Source: Ochotona curzoniae (lineage: Eukaryota > Chordata > Mammalia > Lagomorpha > Ochotonidae). From it: DNA of 64,000 nt. Location of the stretch: the NCBI RefSeq assembly GCF_017591425.1, contig NW_024466599.1, positions 25,644,001-25,708,000 on the forward strand, in the 5' to 3' direction. The notes beneath the pieces are model-generated. The model saw nothing but the letters and a program-made list of their open reading frames with translations. It ran no database searches and was not told the DNA's origin. Of this stretch, positions 22,869 to 33,637 are shown in pieces; position 1 is the first letter of the stretch; each line of letters opens with the position of its first letter. The translations under genes were made by a program, and so were the position numbers.

Positions 22869-22888
22869 GGGGGCAAAGGGTGGGAGGG
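22869..22888 (+). promoter_or_regulatory. Canonical G-quadruplex motif in CRIM1 3' UTR
   Basis: GGGGGCAAAGGGTGGGAGGG has four runs of at least three G with loops of 4, 1 and 1, on the transcribed strand. Another G-rich block (GGGGGTGGGG) lies at 22844-22853. Confidence 0.75.
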
Positions 22889-23859
22889 TGATGTTGGGGA
22901 GACATCCAGTCAGATGGAAGCAGCTCAGTGGCCCCGAGGAGGTTTCTTCCTATTGCTCTGAAGACTGCACTGGGTTGCCGCCAAGCTCAGGCCTGAAGGA
23001 GCAGGAAGCAAGCCTTGCATCCCAGCTACCATAGCCACCTTAGAGCCAGCGGGCGAGCGCCTCCGAACCCGTGATAGCCATCCCAGGTCAAAGCCACAAG
23101 TTTCTTTTCTATACAGTCACAACCGCAGTAGGCAGCGAGGAGGCAAGGGGAACGAGGTAGCAACATTTCTCCGAAGCGGGTTATTAAGGATCTATACAGT
23201 TAATACTTATTTTTGCTGCTTTTCGTTTCCTTCCAAGCTGATCAGCCAGTTCCTAGTCGAGTCAGCACGTGAACATGATGTCAGTCATTTCTGGATGTGA
23301 GCGCTGGAGCTCTTCTGACCCCGCAGGGCAGGAAGACAGAGAGGAGAGGACAGTAGGCAATTCCAGGGGCTATACTTCCTTGTTTGTTGTTGCTCTGTTC
23401 TGTTGTCGGTTGTTCATAGTTTTTGTTGAAGCTCTAGCTTAAGAAGAAACTTTAAAAAAAAAAAAAGGACTGGGGATTTTTTTTTCTTTATTATATACTG
23501 ATTTACAAAATAGAAACTACTTCATTTAAATTGTGTATTATTCAAGCACCTTTGTTGAAGCTCAAGAAAAAAAATTATGCCTCTTTAGCAATTATAGGAA
23601 TATTTATGTAACTATGCTTCAAAAACAAAAGTATTTGTGTGCATGTGTATAGAATATATATGCATATATATTTATACACATACAATTTATGTTTTCCTGT
23701 TGAATGTATTTTTACGAGATTTTAACCAGAACAAAGGCAGATAAACAGGCATTCCATTTCAGTGCTTTTCATCACTTACAAAATTGTAGAGTAGTAAAAA
23801 AAAATCTCATTCTACCTGCAGTTTAATTGGGGGAAAAAAAAGTGTGTACTAGTGTAAGA

Positions 23860-23881
23860 GTGTGTGTGTGTGTGTGTGTGT
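23860..23881. repeat. (GT)n microsatellite in CRIM1 3' UTR
   Basis: About eleven GT units, preceded by a short related GTGTGT block near 23842. Confidence 0.95.
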
Positions 23882-24318
23882 TCTACACACCTTGAGCAGC
23901 CAGCATCCCAGCGGCTACGGAGAGGGCATTCCTTTTGAAAACCATCTTCGTTTGGATTTGCGTCTGGTTGGTTTTCAATTGGCTTACCAGCCAGACATGG
24001 AAGGCCGTGCTTGTCTGCATCACTAATCAGCTCCTGGTTTGTTTTTTTTTTTTTCTTTCTTTTCAAACAACTGTTTGAAACAACTACTGGAATATTGTCC
24101 ACAATAAGCTGGAAGTTTGTTGTAGTTTGCCTCGATTATAACTGACTGTCTACTCTAGTGTTAACTTTTCAAACAGCTCTTAGCACTTTTATACTAATGA
24201 CCCATTTGTGCATTGATTTTTCTTTTAAAAATGCTTGTTGTGAAAGACACAGATACCCAGTATGCTTAATGTGAAAAGAAAATGTGTTCTGTTTTGTAAA
24301 GGAACTTTCAAGTATTGT

Positions 24319-24326
24319 TGTAAATA
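24319..24326 (+). promoter_or_regulatory. Pumilio recognition element
   Basis: TGTAAATA matches the UGUANAUA consensus bound by PUM1/PUM2 in 3' UTRs. One short match can occur by chance in AT-rich sequence. Confidence 0.45.
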
Positions 24327-24516
24327 CTTGGACAGAGGTTGCTGAACTTTAAAAAAAATTAATTTATTATTATAATGACCTAATTTATTAATCTGAAGAT
24401 TAACCATTTTTTTCTGTCTTAGAATATCAAAAAGAAAAAAGAAAAGGTGTTCTAGCTGTTTGCATCAAAGAAAAAAAGGTTTATTATCAAGGGGCAATAT
24501 TTTTATCTATTTCCAA

Positions 24517-24522
24517 AATAAA
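24517..24522 (+). promoter_or_regulatory. CRIM1: Proximal polyadenylation signal of CRIM1
   Basis: AATAAA lies about 300 bases before the distal signal and could give a slightly shorter 3' UTR. Confidence 0.5.
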
Positions 24523-24815
24523 TTTGTTAGTGATATGTTACCAAAATAATTTACATCAGCCTGATTAGTATAAAATTTTGTTAACAGTTAATCCATTCCT
24601 AGCATAAAAAAAAATCTTTATCCAAAAAAATTGTAAATGCTTGCTTTTTTTTTTCAATCATGGCCATTATTATGAAAATACTAACAGGATATAGGACAAG
24701 GTGTAAATTTTTTTTATTTTAAAGATATGATTTATCCTGAGTGCTGTTATCTGTTACTTTTACTTTGGTTCCTGTTGTGCTCTTGTAAAAGAAAAACAAA
24801 TATAATTTCCTGAAA

Positions 24816-24821
24816 AATAAA
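24816..24821 (+). promoter_or_regulatory. CRIM1: Distal polyadenylation signal of CRIM1
   Basis: AATAAA is followed within 50 bases by pyrimidine- and GT-rich sequence (GCTTTCTGTTTCTTTAG). It is the last signal before the sequence loses its AT-rich UTR character. Confidence 0.75.
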
Positions 24822-24840
24822 ATAGATCTATGGCACTTGG

Positions 24841-26017
24841 AGTGCACCGGAGTTGCCTGCCTGCTTTCTGTTTCTTTAGAATACAAAGCTGCGTGGGAGT
24901 TACTTACACTGCCTCCTGGCAGCAAGCACATCGAGTCACACACCTCAACTCTCAGAAACATTCCCTTCTACCCAGGACCGAAAAGACCAGTGGCCCTTCT
25001 GAGGCAGTCAGCCCCAGTGGGCCTCCAGGTCCCAAGCAGCCAGTGTGCTGCTCAGGGCACGGGCCCTTCCTAGGACTCCTGGCTGCAGAGGTGCCTCCCC
25101 GACCTCCTAGAGCATGCAGCACAGTGGTGGCATTCTTTGGGAGACAGAAAACCTTCCTGGCAGTCACAAGTTACAAACACACATATCAAGAATAGCAAGA
25201 CTATGACTCACTCACAGAAGGGCTGCAAGGAGGGAGCCCTTCAGGTCACTACCGAAGCATGTAGACCAGGGTTTCTGATTTAGCTGTGTAAGGGGACGCT
25301 GAGTTAGCAGGGAGAAACAGGTGAACGTCTACCCTCCACAAGCATCAACCCGGGAAAGGACCATACACAGCCAAGTCTGCAGAAAGCTTATCTCCTGAGC
25401 GAGGCTTGTCTTGCCTCAATGTATGCTCTTTAATCCTACATTTCTATACTACAAGGCCCAACTTTTTGTAACAATTACCCAACAAGTATCCATCAAATTT
25501 TCTTTTTGCTTTTTCCTCTAAAAGTTCCACTTCTTCACTAAATTGTAAGACATCAATGAAATCACCCAACCACCCCCAGTTCACCTACCACCAGGTAAAG
25601 CCTGAAACAAGGAGCTGATGTAACTTTAAACCGGGCTAGCACCTACACAAGTCCCTGGGGGAGGGGAGGGCAGGCGAGTCTGTGTGCTCACAAGTATTCC
25701 CGTGGGAGTTCCACAGCCACTCCATGCAAGCAACACAGCAGTTCCTGCCAATACTCACGTGCTCCTCAGGGAGGCAGCTGCCAAAACAGTTGAGAACGTG
25801 TCACAGGCCCGGAAGAAAATGAAGGCTTGGTCACTCCACAGAAGCTCAGCACCATCCGGAGAGGTCTCTCCTCCGTAGCAGCAGGGAGGGGGTGACCCAG
25901 GCTGGCAGGAGCTCAGCTTGGGGACGGACTCTGCATGGAACCAAGCGTATGCGTTTTGCACTGCAAGGAGGGAGAACGAACAGCAAAAGCTCAAAAATAA
26001 AAAAACTCTCAAGTCCA
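24841..26017. other. Intergenic gap between convergent CRIM1 and FEZ2 3' ends
   Basis: About 1.2 kb with no exon, RNA gene or clear transposable element. Open frames on both strands are short and unlike known proteins. Confidence 0.7.
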
Positions 26018-26036
26018 CATGACTTTTCCTTGTACA

Positions 26037-26042
26037 TTTATT
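26037..26042 (-). promoter_or_regulatory. FEZ2: Polyadenylation signal of FEZ2
   Basis: TTTATT on the + strand is AATAAA on the minus strand. It is the first canonical signal encountered after the FEZ2 stop codon. Confidence 0.75.
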
Positions 26043-26244
26043 AAATGCCACCAATTTGACTGAAACTGGCCAAAGTGTTCGTGACTAGTGTTGTGTCCAT
26101 GAGCAGCTGCTTCTGGAACCAGTCCTTGAAGAAAGTACACGGGCGTGAACAGAACAGAACGCAGGCCCGAGAGGCCCGAGGGTGGGCGGCGTGTGGTTTC
26201 TTAGGCACCTGAAATGATACCGACCCCCTCAGTACACGTTGTTG

Positions 26245-26262
26245 CACACACACACACACACA
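26245..26262. repeat. (CA)n microsatellite in FEZ2 3' UTR
   Basis: Nine uninterrupted CA units on the + strand. Confidence 0.95.
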
Positions 26263-26885
26263 GCTGCGCAGGAATGGCAATGCAACAGTTAAAAGTGAGG
26301 CAGAAAGCCGCAGAGTCTGTCCCAACAGTATCATCGGTCACTCTTAAACCCAAGTCATGCATATTTCGGTGTGGTTTCAGGAACCACATGCATCACGTTT
26401 CAGCCTTTCTGGACAATACTGATAGGTAATACTTGCGATTCTCACACAAGATTCGGTGCTGGTTCTCGTCTTTGCTCAATAGCTGCAGTGTGTAGTTCTC
26501 AATGCTTGCGTCTAGCTAGTCAGTGCAGCTGCAGCAGAGAATGCGGTACAAGTCCAAATGGGCACTCGATCAGCTCATGAAAAATGCAACTGTGCATGCC
26601 CAGCTAGCACTTCGCCCTGACTCTAGAGAACAGCTCGTAATCACTAGCAGATTTCACAAGAGCCATCTCTAGATTTCACAGTCGTGCCATCATCCTCTCT
26701 GTTCTAGAGCATAAAGAGTTAGTGAAGTCATGATGTGTTAATACTGAATCTCGGTCCCCACGTATGCTGGGTCTCCAACAGCAGGAAGGTAGCAGTAGGC
26801 GGCTTTCACAATGATGAGAATAATGCTATGCCAAGTCCAGGCCGGGGTCCACAGGAGACCACGCTGCTCCGGAAGTAATGCTGTT

Positions 26886-26902
26886 CTAGGTGGGACACAG
26901 AA
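26886..26902 (-). CDS. FEZ2: FEZ2 terminal coding exon (last residues and stop)
   Basis: Only 17 coding bases lie in this exon. On the minus strand the acceptor CCCAATAG is followed by TTCTGTGTCCCACCTAG. Joined to the single G left by the previous exon this gives V-L-C-P-T-stop. VLCPT is the invariant C terminus of the FEZ/UNC-76 family. The exon continues into the 3' UTR. It was placed by the splice phase and family ending. Confidence 0.93.
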
Positions 26903-27963
26903 CTATTGGGAGAAAACAGAATTTTAGACAGAATTGTAGCTTTTTAAGGACATTTTGCAAAATGTACATTTTTTTATGCATTTCATGTGTAGGTAAACAC
27001 ACCACTGAGTAATGAGAACTATGTATTAATCAAAGGACCCTTAGTGGTCAGTTTGCACAAGATTTTTAGAGGCCACCCTGGACAATGGGGTCTCTCTCGG
27101 GACATACATACTAGAAATTCCCAGAAATGAGACACCAAAAGGTCACATCTCTCAGGGCGTCACTTCAAGAAAAGCCACTAATGTTGGCCCCGAACCACGA
27201 GGTCTGTGACACAGAAGGCATGCTCCCGGGGGGAGCCAGAGGCCGCCTGAGTCCGCTCCCATTCCTGTCCCTTTCTAGGGTCAGCAAGGGGCAGCCCCGT
27301 CCACTGTGGGCTTTGGGTGTTGCTGCTGGAGGCAGACAGGGCTGCAGGCAGGCTTTCGCGGGCAAGCCTGGTCAACCCACCCAGCCCTCATCCTGCTCAT
27401 CCTGCTTGGGCCAAACAAGGCCACTCGCTACCTTCTTTCACTTCTGCCCTGTGCTTTAAAACAAAGATGGTGTGTTTAGGAAGGGAGCTAACAACAAGGA
27501 CAGAGCCAGCAGAGAAGGCATGCGCACCTCCTGAGCAACACCGCCCACTTTCCAGGCAGTATTCACATGGTCAGAACTGCCCCTCCCTCATGCCAAATCC
27601 CTAGGTGGCTCCCTCCTTCACCCAACCTAATGCTCTGTCCTCTAGTTTCCACCATCCCCAAGAGGACAGCGTCCTCCACGCTCAGACTTCCCAGGTACCT
27701 AACAAGGAATGCTGGCGTCTCACCCATTTGACTCTGTGGCCTTCCCCAGTGTTTATCAGCCCCGGATTTGAATAAAGGTTACACTTTGTGTAGCCGTAAT
27801 GCTGGGAGCCTAAAGTCAGTGAGGTGTGTCTCCTTGCCATGCACCGTATCATTCACGTAAAAAGCTGTGCCTTTGCAAGTCAGACTGTCATCTTTTAGTA
27901 AGACCATGCATTTCCTAACCAACACATCCCAACTCTGAGCACGTGTTCCGTTCTACGACTCAC
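26903..27963 (-). other. FEZ2: FEZ2 last intron
   Basis: A 1.06-kb intron running from GTGAGT (27963-27958) to CCCAATAG. No repeat or extra exon was recognised. It is moderately GC-rich around 27200-27400. Confidence 0.85.
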
Positions 27964-28029
27964 CCTTCAGTATATAATCAGTTAACAAGCTCGGGACTTT
28001 CTCACTGTCCTCCTTCATGGCCCGAAGAA
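27964..28029 (-). CDS. FEZ2: FEZ2 exon: conserved C-terminal helix region
   Basis: A 66-bp exon, acceptor ATCTTGCAG, donor GTGAGT. It completes an isoleucine codon and reads LRAMKEDSEKVPSLLTDYIL then K, leaving one base for the last exon (phase 1-1). This is the most conserved stretch of FEZ proteins, identical in kind to FEZ1 (AMKEDNEKVP...LLTDYILKVLCPT). It lies in the C-terminal half used for partner binding, including cargo and autophagy factors. Confidence 0.96.
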
Positions 28030-28619
28030 CTGCAAGATAAAGGAGAAAAGGAAAATAGCAGTAATTTAGAACTCAACATAAAAGTAACAGTTATTTTCAG
28101 TCATTGTACCCCTTATCAAACTGGGTAACTGATTCCTAAAATAGAGAACGTTCTGTGTCAAGGGATGCAACAGCAAAGGCTTCAGAGGTAAGACTAATCC
28201 ACCCACCTGAGAACAGTTCCCCAATATAAAATGCCCAGACACAAAAGGAGAAGTCAGGTGATTTACACAGCACGTGGGTGGATCCACCATCAACGCTGGC
28301 AAGCGAGGCCCCGTTAAGGTGCAATCTGATGGTGCTACAAACGCTTGGTGTGTAGATCTCACAAGCTGGCAAAGCCCTCAGTGAACTGTGACCTACGCCC
28401 TCCAAGGAATGGGCTTCTAGAGAGAAAAACCAAACTGAAGGATGGACCCTGTGAAACAGCCCTGCATGGACCAAGCAGCCTGCTCCTCGTCCAGAAGGGA
28501 ACCTGACAATTCTACCTCCTACAAAGGCCAAAATTCTTGGTGATCAACTCCATTCAGGAAAATTAACCGCTAGCTCAAACTTTCCGTAGAAAACAGTGTT
28601 TCTCTGCAAATCAATGACA

Positions 28620-28725
28620 AAGCCACATCATGTCCTAGGGTTAGACCCTGGCTTCCGCTACCTCCTAACCACGTGACTAAGCTGCTGAACCCCTCTGGGC
28701 ACAGCACCGCAGATGTAATAAGAAA
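28620..28725 (+). mobile_element. MIR fragment
   Basis: GGGTTAGACCCTGGCTTCCG, CTACCTCCTAACCACGTGAC and GCTGCTGAACCCCTCTGGGC follow the MIR core order (tagctgtgtgaccttgggcaa...cctctctgagcc). Confidence 0.55.
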
Positions 28726-29148
28726 ACAATTAGCTGGATCTCCAAGGTTGGTTATGACGATGGGGTTACTAATTCAGATGTGATTAACACTACAACTACC
28801 ATCCTTGGTCCTGCTATTATAATTATTATAGAATCTCCTTCTGATAAGGAAGACCGCACAGCCACAAACACTGTCTTTATTTCCAGAACTTGCTTACACA
28901 GTAGACGATCAGCTCTCCCCCAGTGTGTGAATAAGATGACCACTTTTTTTTTTACTTTCAAAGACTATGATTATATCTACAATCCTTACAATGATACTGT
29001 CACCATCACTGTGTTATTAAAATTACTGCATATTTGTGCACATTCATTCACATACCCCACACATGTCTCTCCCCCGAAGATACCCAAAGGTTCAAAGTTG
29101 TGACAACACAGCGTCAGGATATTCTGATACTGGAATTGCAAGGTGTAG

Positions 29149-29150
<2 letters not shown>

Positions 29151-29186
<36 letters not shown>
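29151..29186. repeat. (GT)18 microsatellite
   Basis: This is the longest uninterrupted dinucleotide array in the window (36 bp) and is likely polymorphic. Confidence 0.97.
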
Positions 29187-29188
<2 letters not shown>

Positions 29189-29582
29189 TTGATCTTAGAG
29201 ATTCAGTAATCCCTCTTCTGTTCAATAGCCATACCCTTTAAGGGCTACTGTGTTCAGTATTTCTTTTTCCAGCCATGTTTTAAATTTTTAAAGCTATCTG
29301 AAATCACATACCAAAACCAGGATCATGAACTTCTAAGGAAAAATCAAAGCTGCTATGGGAAGAAAAAAAAAAGGATTTGCCTGGGAACTAGGAAATTCAG
29401 GCACATAATTAACCCTGCACACTACATGAGCTTGGGACATTTAAAATGTGAGTTCGTCCTGAAAATGAGAGGGCAGGCCTCCCAGCTAAGCTCCTCGTCC
29501 TTTACCTCAGAGTGGCCAGCAGCACTTGATTTTTAAATTTAGGGGTTTTCTTAAGTGTCATTCATTAAAGGAACGGGTAAAA

Positions 29583-29777
29583 TCAGGTGAGCAGGCAAGC
29601 AGTGAGGACAGAAGACACCGGACGCCACCGTCCATCTCCGAAGTCAGTGTTGGCAGTCATAGCCGGGACCATGTTATGGCATAGCAGGAAAGCCGCCCTC
29701 CACCACACCTGAATCCCGTAAGAACGCTGCTCTGGGGTCCGGATGCATTCCTTCCAGTGCAGTTCCCTACTGATGGC
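29583..29777 (-). other. Small open frame with splice-like boundaries in a FEZ2 intron
   Basis: On the minus strand a CTCCCCAG acceptor-like site is followed by a frame starting AISRELHWKECIRTPEQRSY, with a GTGTGG donor-like site after 69 bases (29709). If not spliced there, the frame runs on to TGA at 29583-29585. The 69-bp piece is phase 0, while the flanking FEZ2 exons join in phase 1, so simple inclusion would not preserve FEZ2. I do not recognise the peptide. It may be chance. Confidence 0.2.
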
Positions 29778-29821
29778 CTGGGGAGACCAACAGAAAACGA
29801 CACAAGTGTTTGGACCCCTGC

Positions 29822-29965
29822 CAATGCTCCTGGGAAGCCCGGATGAAGCTGCTGGCTCCTGACTTCAGCCTGGCTCAGGCCATCTGGGTAGTGAACCAGT
29901 GGATGAAAGATATTCTCTCTCCTCTCTCCTTCTGTAGCTCTTTTAAATAATGACCTAAATAAATA
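29822..29965 (+). mobile_element. C-type SINE, 5'-truncated
   Basis: Only the 3' half is present: CTGCTGGCTCCTGACTTCAG, GGTAGTGAACCAGTGGATGA and the TAAATAAATAA tail. Confidence 0.7.
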
Positions 29966-30652
29966 ATTCCCTGTGATGCCCTTTCATTTGGCTCGCTATC
30001 GCCATTAGCATATATAGTTCCAATCAGGGGGAACCTAACCGATGGGTAAGTTCTGCCTCTTCATTTTCAGGGGCAAGACAGACAAGGCTGAGTGACTGCG
30101 ACTCGCCCCCAGTCACACATACAAGTCCATTTTTCTCCTGATTGTTTAGTGTAACCAAGAGAGGCAAGTGATTTTGATATTTCTGAGGGTAACAGGGACA
30201 GAGCCCCCATTCTGGGTTTCGCCATGTCTATTTGCAATACAGTATAATATTATCTCTGATGACTTCAAATGCAAGTCCGCAGGGTGAGAGCGGGGAGGAT
30301 CTGGGCCTTCCCTGGATACTCGCTAAATGAATGTGTGTTCCTGAGACATCACCACCCGCTCGGGTTCCACAGGCATCCGCTGCTTCGGGTGCTGCAGTCA
30401 TAAAACGGCTCTGGGAGGGATTCGAGCTACGTCCTTCCTCTTCAGTTACTAACAGCCACGGTTACCTTAGACCCACGGAGCTCTTGAACCACTGAAGAAT
30501 GGATATGTATTTATACAAAAGGTACAGAAATTCAAGCTACTTCCCCTCCCCCCAAAAAATTAGCTCAGAAATATTAAGAAAACCAGAAAAATACAAATCA
30601 GCACAGCTCAAGCATTACTGTTGCATTTGTTAATCACATCATTTTGGTGGCA

Positions 30653-30991
30653 CTTTTTTTTTTTTTTAAAGATTGATTTATTTTGATTGAAAAGTCACAC
30701 ACACAAAGAGGAGGAGAGACAGAGAGGAAGATCCTCCGTCCAATGATTCACTCCCAAGTAGCCACAACAGCCGGGACTGAGCCGATCTAAAGCCAGGAGC
30801 TAGGAGCTTCCTCTGGGTCCTCCACACAATTGCAGGGTCCCAAGGCTTTGGGCTGTCCTCGACTGCTTTCCCAGGCCACAAGCAGGGAGCTGGATGAGAA
30901 GCGGGGCCGTCAGGATTAGAGCTGGCACCCGTATGGGATCCTGGTGCATTCAAGGCAAGAAATTTAGCCACTAGGCTACCGCACCAGACCC
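30653..30991 (-). mobile_element. C-type SINE, near full length
   Basis: A poly(T) antisense tail, AAAGATTGATTTATTTTGAT, GAGGAGGAGAGACAGAGAGG, and the head GCCACTAGGCTACCGCACCA are all present and well preserved. Confidence 0.92.
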
Positions 30992-31112
30992 TTGGTTGCA
31001 CTCTTGTAAGAAATGATGGCAGCCATCATTTCTTATCCAAAATTGACAAAAGAAAAGCAAAATAATCCAAACCATGCATTTAATGAAACAGTATAATTTT
31101 GTCTTTGCTCAC

Positions 31113-31188
31113 TTTTTGTTAATATTTGAAGATCTTCAACAGAGGGTGGTCCATTTTTTTTCTCATAAGGAATCACCGTAGTCAAATA
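31113..31188 (-). CDS. FEZ2: FEZ2 exon: TVIPYEKK segment
   Basis: A 76-bp exon starting in phase 0 after the acceptor TTGGCAG and ending in phase 1 before the donor GTGAGC. It reads YLTTVIPYEKKNGPPSVEDL then QILTK. FEZ1 has the equivalent NTVIPYEKK...PPSVEDLQ sequence. It forms part of the conserved C-terminal region of the UNC-76 family. The upstream neighbour can be either the 81-bp cassette exon or the coiled-coil exon, as both end in phase 0. Confidence 0.96.
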
Positions 31189-33178
31189 CTGCCAAGGTAA
31201 AAAAACAAAAAGAATGTGTCATATAGATGAAGTGCATTATCTGCAAACAACCGATACACTTCTAGAATTCCATTCTAGAAAACACACACGCAAGAATAAG
31301 GGCACATACTATTTCAGAGTTTGCTTTCTCCCATCTGCCTCACATGACTTCAGCAGGAGTATAAATAATCCCCTTTTTCTCCCATTTTAGTTACTGGAAA
31401 TCTCAAAAACTAGTTCCAAGGAAGATGCCCTCAATTTGTTCATTTTTAGAGCAAACTCATCCCACATTCTCATTACACATTTTTCAAAAAGTAGTTAAAC
31501 TAAAAACATAGGCTTTTATGTTTTAATAAAAAAATTAATTTCCAACATCAAGACAAATTGTGTTTCAGGCCATTTTGATTCTAGTCGAACAGTCAATGTG
31601 AAAATATAAGAAGTTTAAGAAGCATGTACCGGCTTCTCCAAGCAACAGAGGCTCACCCAAATCGTTTAAGAAGCTTATTATTATTTTGCGTTAGTGTAAA
31701 TAGGCACAATTCTTTTTTAGGTATTGAAGGAGATGAGAAAAAGGAGAGAATAGTGTTAGGGGAAATTCACAGTGCAAATGAACATCTGACAGCGAGACAA
31801 ACACTGCTCGCCAGTGTCACAGTTCTGTTCTGTATTTCAAAGGGAGCATAATCCAAAAAAAAAGACTGACCAAATTCTCCTATTTGGGTGCCTCCGGCCC
31901 CCCCCAAAAAGAGTACAGTGCACTTTGCACCTGCTCATGCAGAAAGTCACCACCATGTGCTCGGAATCTGCTCTTCTCCAGCCACCATGCAGCCCCCTAC
32001 CCTAGACCTCGGCTCTGTTTCAAACGCTTCCTCTGGGATCTTATCCCACTCATAAAGAATGGCATAAGAGAAAACTGCCTAGCAGCAACTGGACCACCAG
32101 CTCCAGAAAAGTCCTAAGGAGGGATGGCTTCATCTTTAACACACCTGCTGCAGCAACGTGTTTTCCACATGTACATTGCCAAGGTGAGGCTCGCCTGTGC
32201 AGCCCAAACGTGCTGCTCGTCCACACAGGGCTTCACTGGCTGCGCACGTGGCGAGCAATTGCGGAAGCCCTTGGATGCCCTGCCCTGCCCTGCTCTCTCG
32301 TGCCATGCCCATCTGTAAGTTTCCCTGCCATCCAGCCCCTTGAAGAGTTACCAATGGCAGCATGAACCTGCCCTCTTTGATGTCATTTCCCTTCCTAGGT
32401 GGCAGGCATCTGCAGCACGAATGCTCAGTAATGGACCCAGGCATCGTTTGGATAACCTGCCTGCGAGTCACACGTACTGTACGCCTTTATGAGCTTCACC
32501 TAAGAGCTAACTTTGAGATCTCCTTCTGAAAGTGAAAATATCCGATGGTGAAAGGGAATTTTCAGCACATTAAGCTAATTATTAAAAATGCAAATAAAAA
32601 TCTAACTCCATTATACATTCACAAATACATGATTTGAACATAACCAATGCCTCATGCATGCTTCCTTTGGCCAACAACTGTACTGGCTGGCCATAGGATA
32701 AACTTTAAAAACACTGGAATTTCATGTAAAGGAGATTAAGCTATACTCTGTACATATTTTTTTCTTAACTCTCAGAACACAACTTTCAACGGTACGAATA
32801 TTGGGTTTGCTTTCCTCAAAAATGCGATCCTGTTTCACAGACCGTCAGGATTCGAGGAGCAAATTCTAGTTCATTCTATTCAATCAGATTTTCTACCCGC
32901 ACGATCCATGATGTCAAAATGTTAGTATCTGTTCATTTCAAGGTAAGAGAAATGCAGAGCTCTAAAGCACATCTTAACATTTAATCTACTGCCCAACTGG
33001 GAGGACACTTCCCCTCCCAGGAGAAATTCTGTTATCACAATGCACTGAGCATGCACTCAACACTGCATTTCTCTCTCTTCAGCAGTGACTTTAGTAAATT
33101 AGTGAAACTGCCAGCTTCTAGGGGGTCTTCACTTACACACACAATGAAAAAGGCGGGAAAGTAAGGATAACGGAGCAC
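31189..33178 (-). other. FEZ2: FEZ2 intron
   Basis: About 2 kb of AT-rich sequence with no clear repeat. The donor at its start, GTGCTC, is far from consensus. Confidence 0.8.
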
Positions 33179-33259
33179 CTGGTTCTCTCCACCCGGATTT
33201 CCAAAGGTGTGGCGGAGGCCGTTCTGAATGACACTTGAGATGCCCTCCATGCTGAAGCG
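33179..33259 (-). CDS. FEZ2: FEZ2 in-frame cassette exon (27 codons)
   Basis: The 81-bp exon follows the acceptor GCTGCCTTTAG and reads RFSMEGISSVIQNGLRHTFG, then NPGGENQ. It is phase 0 at both ends, so inclusion or skipping keeps the frame. FEZ1 carries a homologous segment (RFSMEGISN...RQTFG), which identifies it. The two known human FEZ2 protein forms differ by 27 residues, the length of this exon. Its donor CAG|GTGCTC lacks the usual A or G and A at intron positions 3 and 4, which fits regulated or inefficient inclusion. Confidence 0.9.
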
Positions 33260-33637
33260 CTAAAGGCAGCAACATGCGCCCCCCGGAAGAAAAGGACAGA
33301 GAGAAGTTCAGAGACGATTAGTAAGAACATTCTGCGATGACGCCATGTGCCCGAGAGGCAAGCAATTAGACAATGCCATTTGCTCAGATCAAGCAGCAGA
33401 CAAAACCAGTTCTTTCAAAATGCTGTGGCTTTCACTGCTTTGCAAGTTCAAGGTGACAGCAACTGATTCTATGCTATTCTCTTCATGAACATGTCTCCAG
33501 ATGGAGCTGGTAAGTCTGTCCCACACCAACACTGTCAGTTGTATACCGGCTTGCTTCCTACAAAATTCAACACATCACTTTCACGATACCTTTTGATACC
33601 GTTTACCTAGATGTTCTCAAAAATCTAAAAACTTAAT

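Larger units (their letters stand above)
22570..24840 (+). other. CRIM1: CRIM1 3' UTR
   Basis: This is the stretch from the stop codon to about 20 bases after the last AATAAA (24816-24821). It is about 2.3 kb, AT-rich in its distal half and free of SINEs. It contains a G-quadruplex motif (22869-22888), an alternating TA/GT block (23640-23690), a GT microsatellite (23860-23881), a Pumilio-type element (24319-24326) and two polyadenylation signals. The 3' end is predicted, not observed. Confidence 0.85.
26018..26885 (-). other. FEZ2: FEZ2 3' UTR
   Basis: It extends from the stop codon (26886-26888) down to about 20 bases past the AATAAA at 26037-26042. It is about 870 bases and includes an AC microsatellite (26245-26262, + strand). 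The end is predicted. Confidence 0.8.
28030..31112 (-). other. FEZ2: FEZ2 intron
   Basis: It holds a MIR fragment (28620-28725), a 36-bp GT microsatellite, a SINE fragment (29822-29965), a full SINE (30653-30991), and an unexplained small open frame with splice-like edges (29583-29777). Confidence 0.85.

Noticed and set aside
29151..29186. Z-DNA or regulatory role of the GT array
   Set aside because: Long GT arrays are common in mammalian introns, and nothing around it supports a specific role.
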